NCBI GenBank assembly: GCA_008011715.2
Contig: CP136508.1
Location: 2,232,001 to 2,296,000, forward strand
DNA: 64,000 bases
Reading direction: 5' to 3'
Source: [Empedobacter] haloabium
GTDB lineage: Bacteria; Pseudomonadota; Gammaproteobacteria; Burkholderiales; Burkholderiaceae_D
In this document: piece after piece, positions 55,574 to 64,000 of the stretch
How the letters are laid out: each line of letters starts with the position of its first letter
Position numbering within the stretch: the first letter of the stretch is position 1
Notes under the pieces: generated by a model
Told to the model about the DNA's origin: nothing
Database searches by the model: none
What the model saw: only the letters and a program-made list of their open reading frames with translations
Translations under genes and position numbers: made by a program

Positions 55574-56203
55574 TTACTGCCCGGGCCAGGTGTACCGTGG
55601 CAGTGTCGGCGGTAATGGGCCTATGACGATAATGATGCTTTCGCCTGCCGTGATAGGCATTAACACAGGGTCATCTAGATACTCTGCTACTCGACCATTA
55701 TTCACACGGAAAAACCTGATCTCATCAGATTGTAGGTATGCAACGTTTTTTCTTGATAGTGGCATGCCCCAGACGGAATAAAACTGGCCTAAGGTGAACT
55801 GCTTTTGACGATCGGTCTCCACGTGGAGAACGCCCGACCAGTCGTGGGTGTGCAGCTCATAGGCGCATCCAGTTAGTCCTATATTCTTAGGAATACGTAA
55901 GGTCTCACCGTTATAGATAATAGTAAGGTGAGCATGTATGTGATAATCCTCGTTTAAAAGACAGCCGACGCCATCTAAGGTCTTGCCGGCGCCACCATTA
56001 ATCGTTGAACGGTCCGGCCATTTCATCTGAGCACCTTGGCTCGCTGGGCCAATCACTACTTCCGTTTGCGCAAGTGGTGGAATGAGTGGTGCCTTTGCTT
56101 GGTCTGAATCGTCTCCTCCCCCGCAACCTGTCAATAGCAGACTAGTAAGGATGGGAAGCGTGAAGATTGATTGCAACTTGGAAGTCATCGTAACTTTATG
56201 CAT
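55574..56203 (-). CDS. Histidine-containing lipoprotein, unknown function
   Basis: 209 residues with a lipobox (LLTGCGGG). The domain has paired His motifs, HIHAHLTIIYN and ELHTHDWSGVLHVE, followed by FTLGQFYSVWGMPLS. I have seen this pattern in uncharacterised bacterial lipoproteins; metal binding is plausible from the His/Asp set. It lies 100 bases upstream of the exporter operon on the same strand and could be its first gene or independent. Confidence 0.7.
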   Translation of the reverse strand: MHKVTMTSKLQSIFTLPILTSLLLTGCGGGDDSDQAKAPLIPPLAQTEVVIGPASQGAQMKWPDRSTINGGAGKTLDGVGCLLNEDYHIHAHLTIIYNGETLRIPKNIGLTGCAYELHTHDWSGVLHVETDRQKQFTLGQFYSVWGMPLSRKNVAYLQSDEIRFFRVNNGRVAEYLDDPVLMPITAGESIIIVIGPLPPTLPRYTWPGQ

Positions 56204-57552
56204 TTGAATGGTTGGCGGCCCTTCGAGTAAAGGGCGGAAGACTGAATATCAGGTACCCAGAACTTAATGAAATTTTAACATCGACAGATCGTTAAAAACT
56301 CACCAAATATCACGACTGTCAGATTTGACAGTTCGGCTTCGTCTTGAAATAAATGGAATCTGTGATAAATGCCCTATGGACTGTATGGGTATAGCGGACT
56401 AATACAGCCGACTAGGGGTTATCGCGTTGGCATGGTTGGCGTTTAGGGGATGGATGCAATTTCTTAGCCGAGGAACCTTCGCATCGCAGTGTAGAAAGCT
56501 TGGAACTGGATAGAACAGACCATCAGTATGGTCATGCTGGCAGTCAAGGATGGCAAGCAGGTCGCGACTGACAACGCAAGTCAATGCAGTGTCCATGTGA
56601 TCATGCCCTGCCTGTGGGCACTGGGGCCTGGCGACGCCGATGTCCGTCATAGTGGCAGCCACGGGCCCTGGCGCAACGCAAGGCATACTGTTCAGGGATG
56701 CTGCGGCGATCGAGAGCTTGCGCAAGGTCGATGCGCTCATCATCGACAAGACGGGCACGCGTCCCTAACCCTTGCGCGTACATGTCGAGGTGTAGTGGAA
56801 ACCAGACCGCCAAATTCGACGGTGCGCAGTCGAATGCCTTCTTGAAAGGTGGGGTTTTTTGTCCGATTACAGCTCAGTATCTAGCTTTGCCCGACAATGG
56901 CAATGGGCATCGGGCAGCAGCGGAGCTACGAGGCAAGGCGCACTTGCGGCTGTTGGCGAAAGCACCGCCGCAGCGGGTTGCTGAAGTCATAAATTCTGTG
57001 GCGACTGCGCCGGGGAATCAAACGAGATTCCTGTCGCCATAACGGTACCGCTACTTCCTGAAGAGCCCGTGGCTCGCCATGGTTGGCCCTCACTGCAAGT
57101 CATGAGGCAAGAAGGAACAAGTGACGGTTCCGATACCGATAGATTACGGGCATAGTCAGCAACGAGATTTAACCGTTGAACTTTGACTGCGGCGGGCCCT
57201 GAGAGGGGCAATCTGTCCAATACGCAGATCTGGCATAGCCGAAGCACGTGCCGCCGCTGGCTACCACGTTAGCCATGTGTTCGTACGCCATGATGGCACA
57301 TGAGCAGGATGACGGCCAGCACGACACGGTCTCGTAGCATACCGGTCACGTCGCCGCGTTGGTGCAAAATCCTCACTACCGTCTCCCAGAGCAGTTAGGA
57401 CGACGCCTGCTCTAACGGACTCAGCTTGATCGGCTGGGATCGTCAGCGGGTCGCACACTGCCAGCTGCGGATTGCCGGCGAGGTAGCGCACTCGCTCCAG
57501 GTAGTTGTTAGCCGTCGCGCACAATCCTGAAGACGCATCGCAACGAGTGCAG
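56204..57552. other. 1.3 kb interval with one recognisable relic
   Basis: Apart from the P-type ATPase relic at 56575-56768, nothing confident is seen. An AT-rich stretch at 56260-56400 probably holds the promoter of the lipoprotein gene. A minus frame at 57261-57524 contains protein-like text (YLERVRYLAGNPQLAVCDP) but no ribosome site. Confidence 0.4.
56575..56768 (+). pseudogene. Relic of a heavy-metal P-type ATPase
   Basis: In one plus frame the sequence reads [18 protein letters not shown], then [24 protein letters not shown], the phosphorylation region of CopA-type P1B ATPases, and ends in a stop. The metal-site CPC lies just upstream in a shifted frame. Only about 65 codons remain. Confidence 0.7.
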
Positions 57553-57903
57553 CTACAGCACCCTCAGGTCGTACAGCTCAAATTGATTTGGCGAGCTTGT
57601 CTGTTTGTCAAAGTAGACAACCGCCGTTAGGTCGGAGCGGTTTCCATCTACCCATAGGTCGACGTCGGCCCGGAATCGCCCCTCTTGCTTGGTCGGGTAC
57701 AGCTCAATATTTTTTAACACTGCTTCGGGTATTGCTGTAACTGATTGCCCACTGAGGTAGTCGTTCAAAGCCGTTAAGTACTCGGCCGCAGTGCTTGGGT
57801 CAAGAAAACCGGACTTTTCTAAGGCAGCGTGATCTTTCTTTGCTAGGATTTCTGTCAAGCGTCGAACTGCTGCCACAAACGTTGGAGCTTCTTCTGCTTT
57901 CAT
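57553..57903 (-). CDS. Probable immunity protein of the Rhs toxin
   Basis: 116 residues, soluble. The start overlaps the stop of the Rhs gene (ATGA), the usual arrangement for Rhs toxin and immunity genes. The fold may be a small helix-plus-sheet domain (VDLWVDGNRSDLTAVVYFD). Family not certain. Confidence 0.7.
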   Translation of the reverse strand: MKAEEAPTFVAAVRRLTEILAKKDHAALEKSGFLDPSTAAEYLTALNDYLSGQSVTAIPEAVLKNIELYPTKQEGRFRADVDLWVDGNRSDLTAVVYFDKQTSSPNQFELYDLRVL

Positions 57904-59429
57904 TTCCGATTTCCTGGAATCCGAGTTGTTGTTGAGCCACTGACACCGATGCTCGAGAAGTGAGCATCAGCCCCCATAATGAGGCATCTTGATTGTTCGG
58001 AATTCAAACCCGCTCTGCGCATCGCCTTGTAGCCTATACGTCTCTCGCTCGCGTAGTCGCCGCCCCCTGCTTGACGCTGCGTTTGCGTTGCCGTGTAGTG
58101 CTCTGACCCAATCTTTGTTGAAGGCCCTAGCAGCTGAACCGCAGGTGCGCTTGATCGGCTATAACCTGGTAGATCGCGAACTGCGGCGTCCTGGATAATG
58201 TGATGCGAATCAGGGTCCACTTTGGAATATGGCCCAAAGTCGCGGCCCGATTTGCGCATTTCTTCAAGGATGCGCTCGCAGTCTTGCGGACATACACGGC
58301 ACCGTTGCAAGCCGCTGGGATCAATCCAGCCAGTTGGGTTTGGCGCGTACTGGTGAGAATTCAGTCCGCCAACAAGGCCGATTGGATCTCTAGAGACGAA
58401 GCGCCCACTGATTGGGTCGTAGTACCTGAATCGATTGTAGTGCAGCCCAGTTTCGTCGTCCAGATACTGGCCTTGAAACCGAATTAGACTCCGGATCCCG
58501 GCCTTGTACGCCGCGTCGCTGATCGCTTCTTTTGCCTTCCCCCACGCCTTGTACTGCGCCGACCAGGCGACCTTGCCCTCGCAATCCGTCAACTCCTGCG
58601 GTGTACCCAACTGGTCGCATTGATAGAAGGCGATCTTCTCCGTTTCGAACGGCTCGGCTTCCTGTTCGTATTCACCGTTCCATAGCGGGTCAAGCGCAAT
58701 ATCGTACCGGCCGTCGTTGCCAGCCATTAGCGCTTTGATGTCGGTGGTGGGTGCCAGCTGAAGTGCTTGGTGTCGCGTTGCCTGTACTAGCGGGACGAAG
58801 CTGCCTCGCTCGTACACATAGTGCACCGTCTGCTCGTGGTGCGCATGGCCGTAGTGAACGCTGCTCTCCAATGCCAGTGTGTCGCCATCCCAGCCGTACA
58901 TGGTGTGGGCTGATTTACGCAGCGTCGTGCCTCCTGTCGCCTGACCATGCTTGGCAATGCGCCTTCCAAGCGGATCGTAGGCAAACGTGGTGACGCCAAG
59001 CCGGGTTATGGCGCGAGCCATCCGATTAAACGCGTCCCACTCGAACGTATCGCGCTGGCCGTTCTGCCGCCTTTCAATAAGGTTACCGCGATCGTCGTAG
59101 CGGTAGCTGGTCCCGGCGTATTCCTTGAGCAGGTTGTCCAGAACCTTTGGCAGCGGGGCGCGGGTTGCTATGCTCTGGTACTGTTGCGCAGTGTTGGGCA
59201 CCTGGATGTTGCCAGCCGGGTCAAATGCGAAGGTCTCATGACCCATCGCACTGTTTGCCGCAAGTAGCCGGCCGATCGGATCGTAGCGGTATTCGATATG
59301 CCCGCGCCGGGTGTCGTCGATGCTTGTCAGTTGACCAGCAGCTTGTCCATCTTGAAGAACTCGGCCGCAGGTCCTTCCAGCGGAATCTGCAATGTATAGC
59401 GCCGCGCGATTGAGGTGCGCATTGTACAA
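57900..59429 (-). CDS. rhs: Rhs-repeat protein, 5'-truncated, with variable C-terminal toxin
   Basis: About 509 residues: YD-type repeats (GHIEYRYDPIGRLLA, SYRYDDRGNLIE), then the Rhs core ending FRYYDPISGRFVSRDPIGLVGGLN and a variable end of about 150 residues. The end has SHHIIQDAAVRDLPGY and EHYTATQTQRQ, suggesting an HNH/AHH-like nuclease. A full Rhs is over 1400 residues, so the 5' two-thirds are missing; the frame has only a TTG start. It may be an orphan tip used to replace the end of another Rhs gene. Confidence 0.82.
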   Translation of the reverse strand: MYNAHLNRAALYIADSAGRTCGRVLQDGQAAGQLTSIDDTRRGHIEYRYDPIGRLLAANSAMGHETFAFDPAGNIQVPNTAQQYQSIATRAPLPKVLDNLLKEYAGTSYRYDDRGNLIERRQNGQRDTFEWDAFNRMARAITRLGVTTFAYDPLGRRIAKHGQATGGTTLRKSAHTMYGWDGDTLALESSVHYGHAHHEQTVHYVYERGSFVPLVQATRHQALQLAPTTDIKALMAGNDGRYDIALDPLWNGEYEQEAEPFETEKIAFYQCDQLGTPQELTDCEGKVAWSAQYKAWGKAKEAISDAAYKAGIRSLIRFQGQYLDDETGLHYNRFRYYDPISGRFVSRDPIGLVGGLNSHQYAPNPTGWIDPSGLQRCRVCPQDCERILEEMRKSGRDFGPYSKVDPDSHHIIQDAAVRDLPGYSRSSAPAVQLLGPSTKIGSEHYTATQTQRQAGGGDYASERRIGYKAMRRAGLNSEQSRCLIMGADAHFSSIGVSGSTTTRIPGNRK

Positions 59430-59943
59430 GCCGTATTGCCAAACGACGCTCGAAATAGCCCATGCCGCTGGATCAGCTCGATCGCCGCAGACGGGCCCAC
59501 TAGGAGCAGTAGTACACGTGCAGCGGAAAGCGCTCGACCGACGTGGTGGCGCGTGATCGCGTTCGATAACGCCATGATTGCTTCGCGTTCAGCCTGTTTA
59601 TCGCGCAAATGGCTGGTTCGCTGCAAATGTGCAAATACAGTAATGGGGGCCCTGGCGCCATGAATCTGCCGAAATAGGTTTTGGAAGGTCACTGCTTCAT
59701 TCCTTGCCGCCCGGAGCCTGGCATGCTCGTGAAGCGGCCGAGCTGGGCGCAAAATGCCAGCTTGAAATTGATCGGGTGCATTATTACGCATGTCACGCCA
59801 ACGAGGGCGCTCTGCGGCAGGTTGGGGTGTCTGCACTGGTGAGGGTGTTTGCTCGGCAGATATGGTGCTGGACCGCGGCGAACGCGGCGCCGTCCCGTCG
59901 GCGAGCGGCGCACTATACTTTCATCAAGAGTGATCTAAGGCAG
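59430..59943. other. Interval upstream of truncated rhs, remnants only
   Basis: The Rhs frame stays open a little further 5' but loses Rhs-like text at about 59430. A minus frame covering 59327-59836 has protein-like stretches (SAARVLLLLVGPSAAIELIQ) without a recognised family or ribosome site. It is probably a recombination scar. Confidence 0.35.
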
Positions 59944-62900
59944 TCAAAGACCATACTTTCGCTTGCGGTTCTTGAACGCGGGTTCCGTTCCCTCAAGGAT
60001 CTCGACAACGCATTTCTTGATCTCGGGCGATTCTACCGCACCGGCCACGTAGGCGAAACGATTACTTGCCTTATCGTGAGTCGCATAAATGATTTGCTCG
60101 GCGTCGCAGACCACTGCCAAGTTGGGATTGTGCGTGACCATGATGACTTGGCGGCGCTGCTTGGCTGCCTTGATGCAGGTAACGAGCACTCGATAGATCG
60201 TTTGGTTGTCGAGGTTCTCCTCGGGCTGGTCAATCACGAGCGGAATGTCGTCCTTGTCCACCAGGAGATAAAATACCAGCAGGAGTAAGCCCCGCTCGCC
60301 AGGCGAAAGCTGGCCGATCTCTTGTCCGTTGTAGGTCAACGAATACCGCGGCGCCAAGTAGCCAAGCCCGTGGATGAAGTCCAAGACCTCGTTCGGCTGG
60401 CGCCCTTTTTTCAATTGATCGGCAAACTTCGTCGGCCGCTGCTCGCCGATCTCCCGGTAGTCGGCTCGGAGCATGCGATCGATCTTGTCCACGAACTCGA
60501 CAGCCCCTTCAGCCGAGGAGAAATCGGCCTCGCGCAGTAAGCTGCGCACCAGCGCGGAGCTCTCGTCCACGCCGGCAAACGAGCCGCGGGATTGGCGGTT
60601 GACGTTGTCCAAAAAATGTTCTTGGAAGCTCGCTTCTTCGATCCTCACGTCGAAACCGAGGGGAAGGGGCATCTCCATGCTTTCGATGGACTTTACGAAC
60701 GCCTGGACGGGCGCGTAAAGCCGCCGGTATTCTTCGACCGTCCGCGCGATGAGCGCGTGAATGGCCTTTGTCGTCTCGCTTCTGGCAGCAGTCTGCGCGT
60801 GAAGCCGAGCGGGCAAGTCGACGAGGCCGTCGAGCTCAGCCTGCAGGCCAGTCCAAGTGCCCGGTCTGTCGGGGGCGCCAACCAGTTCGGCGCGGCGGCG
60901 CTCCCAAGAGCCAAGCTCTTCCTTGTAAAGAATGAAGAGTCGCGCGCTTTCGCCGAGTTTGCTCTTTGCCGCTTGGATGTCGCTCTCCAAAGCCTCTTTG
61001 CGCTTCGGGATGCTGTCCGCCGAGTCGCCGCCCAATTTCTTGTTCAGCGCGTTGGTCTCCTCTTTTGCCGACGTTAGCAATCCTTGGAGCGGCGCGGCGT
61101 TGATCGAGAACTCGACCATGTCCGCGGCATGCAAACGTGCGTCCGCTTCTCCGAGCAGGCGGTCCAACTCCGCCACGAATTGAGCGTGGGCGCTGCGATG
61201 GTTGTCGATCGCCTGCTCAGCCCTGGACAGTGTGGCGTGTTGTTTCGCCAAGGCCGCCTTGCGGTTTCGCGCTGCAGCCTCCTCTTCGCGCAGGTTGGCG
61301 GCGAGCTCCTCCAGCTCTTGGATACGCTTGGACGCGGCGCTGGACTCGGCTTGATGGGCCTCTGAGGTGCTCGGATCTTCGACCTCGGCGGGTCTGGAAG
61401 CGTCGTGGGCCGCCAGCTCACCCTTCTTCGCGGCGAGCTTGGCAAGGAGCGCTTCTCGGAACTCGTCTGACATTCGCGCCTCGGTCGCCATGATCTCGGC
61501 GTTCGCCTTGGCCAAGTCTCGCAGCAAGCGTGCCCTCTCTTGTTCGATCTCCGCGACTTTGAACGCGAGATAGTCGTCCATTGACGTGTGACCCAGGCGG
61601 TCCTCTTCCGGAATGTGGGTGTAGATGATCTTGCGAAGCTCCGTGTCGAACGTACCGGAGCCCAGCTCTCCCAATTCATTGCAGAGCGTGTCCACGTATT
61701 TCTGCGGCAGGTACTTGACTCGCTCGACTGCGGCGCCTGATGGGTCGAGATCCAGATGCTGCTCGGTGGAGGTTCCATCGTGCCAGACCAGCTCCGTAGT
61801 GAAATGCGCCGCGAACTTAGTCTTGGGGTTTCGAAAGCGATCGGGGGTCAGGAACGAAAACCCTGCGCCATTCTTTGTCCCGCCGGCCAAGGACAGGATG
61901 TCCACCATGGCGCTCTTGCCGCTTCCCTTGTTGCCAATAATGGCGACCAGGTCGTGGCTGAGGGGGATATCCGCGTCGAACCAGCGGTGAGCGGCAGTGG
62001 AGTTCGGTTTCTTTCCGATCTTGATCCTCGACACATACTTAGTGCGGTGCTGATCGGTCAAGCGCAGCTTCGGGGGCCGGTCGCCCACGTAGACGCGGTC
62101 GTTAAATTCGGTGAGGGCGTGTCGAAGGCCCTCGAAGGTCGCGTCCGCCTTAATCCAGGTAAAGCAGTTACCAACACGGTCCTTGTGCTGGTTGCCGCTA
62201 GCGGCGTGGGCATCCGAGCAATCCAGCAAAAGATCGTTGACGTTGGCCTCGGTCAGCTTGCGGCGCGCCTGCGCGTATTTGGCCGGGCTTTCGGCGGCGG
62301 TGAAGACGATGTTCGCGCGATTGATTACATGCTTCTTCTCGGCGATCGACTGGTCGTCCCACTTCATGTTGTCCCACTCGGTTTTGCCCACCGCGATCAG
62401 GTGACGATCCTGCAGATTGTGGTTGTTCAGCGCACCCAAGATTTTTTCCATGCTCACGCACAGGTTGTTGAAGCCCTCATGCAAGGCGGAACCGTAGGCC
62501 GATCGCTTGTCCTCGGGCACGGAGTCGATGATCAGTTGGCCGAGCTCGGCGATGCTCTGCGGCGTGATCACGGCGTTCCAGCGGCCGCGGTACTCCTGCG
62601 CCGAAGGTATCAGGTCATACGACGGCGCCAAGGCAGACAGGAACTGCTGCCGGATCGTGTCAGGTTCGAGCTCGTCGAAAATCACGTGCAGGTTGATGCG
62701 ATTCCAGTCAGATTTGGAATATAAGCCGTCCTCGCCCTTTTTAACCACACCGGCGAATTTGTCAAGCCGTAGTTCGATTACTGGTAGGAACAGGTCGATG
62801 TTGGACAGGCGCCCATTGGCCTTCTCGCGACGGATACGCTCGTAGCCATCGACGAACAGGTAGTCATTGACGCCAATCACTTTGAAATCCGACGGGAGCG

Positions 62901-63030
62901 CCTCAAGGTCGGCCAGAAACGCTTCCCATGCCTCCTCCTGATTTCCCTCGTAGTTGTGCACGATGGAGGAGGGGGTGTGGACGTGTAGATCCCACTTCTT
63001 CCAAGTCGAGCCCACAGAAAGGTTGCCCAT
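59944..63030 (-). CDS. PHP-SMC ATPase, TrlF-like (probable defence protein)
   Basis: 1028 residues. An N-terminal PHP-type phosphoesterase domain starts with WDLHVHTPSS (H-x-H) and includes LLLDCSDAHAAS near 275. An SMC/ABC-like ATPase follows: Walker A GNKGSGKSAMVDIL near 368, a long coiled coil at about 480-780, signature LSPGERGLLLLVF, and Walker B PLVIDQPEENLDN near 933, then MVTHNPNLAVVCDAEQII. NCBI-style naming would be TrlF family ATPase. Architecture suggests a nucleic-acid processing defence enzyme. GGAG precedes ATG 63030. Confidence 0.88.
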   Translation of the reverse strand: MGNLSVGSTWKKWDLHVHTPSSIVHNYEGNQEEAWEAFLADLEALPSDFKVIGVNDYLFVDGYERIRREKANGRLSNIDLFLPVIELRLDKFAGVVKKGEDGLYSKSDWNRINLHVIFDELEPDTIRQQFLSALAPSYDLIPSAQEYRGRWNAVITPQSIAELGQLIIDSVPEDKRSAYGSALHEGFNNLCVSMEKILGALNNHNLQDRHLIAVGKTEWDNMKWDDQSIAEKKHVINRANIVFTAAESPAKYAQARRKLTEANVNDLLLDCSDAHAASGNQHKDRVGNCFTWIKADATFEGLRHALTEFNDRVYVGDRPPKLRLTDQHRTKYVSRIKIGKKPNSTAAHRWFDADIPLSHDLVAIIGNKGSGKSAMVDILSLAGGTKNGAGFSFLTPDRFRNPKTKFAAHFTTELVWHDGTSTEQHLDLDPSGAAVERVKYLPQKYVDTLCNELGELGSGTFDTELRKIIYTHIPEEDRLGHTSMDDYLAFKVAEIEQERARLLRDLAKANAEIMATEARMSDEFREALLAKLAAKKGELAAHDASRPAEVEDPSTSEAHQAESSAASKRIQELEELAANLREEEAAARNRKAALAKQHATLSRAEQAIDNHRSAHAQFVAELDRLLGEADARLHAADMVEFSINAAPLQGLLTSAKEETNALNKKLGGDSADSIPKRKEALESDIQAAKSKLGESARLFILYKEELGSWERRRAELVGAPDRPGTWTGLQAELDGLVDLPARLHAQTAARSETTKAIHALIARTVEEYRRLYAPVQAFVKSIESMEMPLPLGFDVRIEEASFQEHFLDNVNRQSRGSFAGVDESSALVRSLLREADFSSAEGAVEFVDKIDRMLRADYREIGEQRPTKFADQLKKGRQPNEVLDFIHGLGYLAPRYSLTYNGQEIGQLSPGERGLLLLVFYLLVDKDDIPLVIDQPEENLDNQTIYRVLVTCIKAAKQRRQVIMVTHNPNLAVVCDAEQIIYATHDKASNRFAYVAGAVESPEIKKCVVEILEGTEPAFKNRKRKYGL

Positions 63031-63483
63031 TTTTTCTCCGAGAAGGCGACCATTCGCGCGCGGTCACATCGGAGCGACGCACGAATATTGATGGAAGTAA
63101 ACTATTCGCTTGATTATATATTCATATCTTTCGGAAAATGCGAGAAATGGCAGGGGTATGTAAGTTCTCTACAACGCCGCCATACTCGGGAGCACGGCTT
63201 CAGTCCTTGCCTTGTTGCGCGCATGTCGTATTCCGAACGATTGCAGATCCGAAGCGATGCTCATCGGAGTGCGTTGCGGAGGTTTCTGTGCAATCTCGAC
63301 TTTGTCTACCCACAAAGCTACCCACAAATGCCTGCGAGCTGTCCGAACACGGCGGGAGACTTGGGGAGACGATCCACAGTTGCATAGCCGCTTTGCCCTA
63401 GGAACGGTGGCCTCGCTTGGACGTACGGAGACGCAGGTGGACAACCAGTTCGACAGACACCGTCTCCGCCAGAACAAATAAAA

Positions 63484-63505
63484 AAGCCTCCCGTGCGGGA
63501 TGCTT
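63484..63505 (-). terminator. Rho-independent terminator (minus strand)
   Basis: AGC-CT-CCCG and CGGG-AT-GCT pair with one internal mismatch zone; on the minus strand TTTTTTATT follows. It lies just 3' of the tRNA-like sequence, as after a tRNA gene. Confidence 0.65.
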
Positions 63506-63512
63506 TTAACAG

Positions 63513-63550
63513 TCTGGACGGAAGACGGTGGGATTCGAAGCCCCACGCCG
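63513..63550 (-). other. tRNA 3'-end-like sequence, possible attachment site
   Basis: On the minus strand the sequence reads GTGGGGCTTCGAATCCCACCG then TCTTCCGTCCA, resembling a T-arm and acceptor 3' strand ending in CCA, followed by a terminator. The T-loop is two bases too long and no matching 5' acceptor (CGGAAGA) lies upstream, so it is not a working tRNA. It may be a 3' duplicate left by integration. Confidence 0.35.
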
Positions 63551-63807
63551 GCCAGTGCGGGGGCTCTCCGAATCGCCCATTTGCTGGCGCTTCGCGCCAG
63601 CGCCGTGCGCCGAGGACGCGCGACGTAACCCACTCCACCGCGAGAGACGAGCGCGGCAGCGCAAGGCGCTCGCAGCGCAGGCGCCTGCGCAAGAGCCTCC
63701 CCTGCGCAAGAGCCACCCCTGCCGCAGGCCGCAGTGCAGCCCGATTGCGAGAACGTACCCCTATTGGACAATAGGCGCAGCCGTCAGCAATAAGGAACGC
63801 CAACCGT

Positions 63808-64000
63808 ATGCGTAGCAAGTCCACGAAGTGGTCAGTCGCAGCGAAGCTGTTGCCGCCAATCGCAGTGTGGCTGACAGGCGAGGCAGTCGGCTATCCGCTG
63901 TGGGACCGAAAGGTCATGCAGACCGGGAGCCCGGATGTGTTGGCGGCGATGCTGATTACGATCGTCACGTTGGCAAGGTTCGCCGCTGCGATCTGGTTGC
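63808..64000 (+). CDS. Membrane protein, N-terminal part (runs off window end)
   Basis: ATG 63808 with AAGGA upstream opens a frame to the window end, 64 codons. It has a basic start (RSKSTKW) and two hydrophobic segments (LLPPIAVWLTGEAVG and VLAAMLITIVTLARFAAAIW). Family unknown. Confidence 0.5.
   Translation, partial: MRSKSTKWSVAAKLLPPIAVWLTGEAVGYPLWDRKVMQTGSPDVLAAMLITIVTLARFAAAIWL

Larger units (their letters stand above)
63031..63807. other. Intergenic region with terminator, tRNA-like piece and hairpins
   Basis: No gene was accepted here. Contents are the terminator at 63484-63505, a sequence like a tRNA 3' end at 63513-63550, a perfect hairpin CTGGCGC/GCGCCAG at 63584-63600, and several Arg/Pro-rich shadow frames. 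Confidence 0.5.

Noticed and set aside
57261..57524. 87-codon minus frame downstream of the Rhs immunity gene
   Set aside because: No ribosome site, second half is low complexity, and the surrounding DNA is full of relics; at most a decayed fragment.
61756..62724. 322-codon plus frame opposite the TrlF-like gene
   Set aside because: Antisense of strongly coding sequence; no ribosome site and no recognised domain.
63513..63600. A complete tRNA gene
   Set aside because: The T-loop is too long and no 5' acceptor strand or anticodon arm could be found.
63169..63824. Several overlapping frames near the tRNA-like sequence
   Set aside because: Arg/Pro/Ser-rich text, no ribosome sites, and typical of frames read through structured RNA-like DNA.

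Overview
The window is high-GC DNA from a Gram-negative proteobacterium. The F-type conjugation machinery, FlhC/FlhD-like regulators, lipoprotein signals, and ars and Cd/Pb genes suggest a beta-proteobacterium, perhaps Burkholderiales. That taxonomic guess is inference; no rRNA or housekeeping gene is present to fix it. Almost all of the first 49 kb reads as one integrative and conjugative element (ICE) or a very similar plasmid backbone. The remaining 15 kb is a patchwork of competition and defence genes and gene remnants.

Layout. 1-2.1 kb: small element genes. 2.4-4.2 kb: an AT-richer membrane protein and a tyrosine recombinase. 5.0-7.8 kb: a ParM-like actin ATPase, a small partner, and two ORFs that together look like a split Cas4-type nuclease, one half carrying a CFI-box C-terminus. 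7.8-9.8 kb: an S49 peptidase, an exported protein and a small membrane protein. 9.8-28.9 kb: one long minus-strand transfer operon, read from 28.9 kb down to 9.8 kb: unknown, transglycosylase, OmpA-like lipoprotein, then TraA, L, E, K, B, DsbC, V, C, TrbI, an S26 peptidase, TraW, U, TrbC, N, unknown, F, H, G. 29.1-35.6 kb: a metal cargo block containing an arsRCCBCH operon and a cadR/PbrR-type regulator divergent from a cation efflux gene, bordered by gene scraps. 35.5-40.7 kb: DUF4400 protein, TraD, the MobH-type relaxase TraI, FlhC and FlhD. 41-47.6 kb: a LexA/CI-like repressor, DUF932 protein, primase, an AcaB-like (DUF1845) regulator, unknown genes and an AlpA-type excisionase. 47.7-48.9 kb: a P4-type integrase.

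49-64 kb: a coupled pair of small unknown genes; a minus-strand operon for a HlyD adaptor, a double-glycine-leader protein with a JAB-like HSH motif, a small protein, and a C39-peptidase ABC exporter; a His-rich lipoprotein; a metal P-type ATPase relic; a 5'-truncated Rhs toxin with its probable immunity gene; a PHP-SMC ATPase of the TrlF type; a terminator and tRNA-3'-end-like sequence; and the start of a membrane protein.

How it works together (inference from family knowledge): the LexA-like repressor probably binds three TAGCA-NN-TGCTA-like sites beside flhD and its own gene. FlhC/FlhD, as in SXT/IncC elements, would activate the tra operon, helped by the AcaB-like protein. TraI nicks DNA, TraD docks it, and the F-type pilus channel exports it. 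Two tyrosine recombinases of different families plus AlpA could move the element. The ICE carries arsenic and metal resistance. The most novel-looking system is the 50.6-55.5 kb operon, which looks like a C39/HlyD exporter dedicated to a leader-bearing JAB-fold toxin or enzyme with a candidate immunity gene. No intact insertion sequence, CRISPR array, rRNA or functional tRNA was seen.
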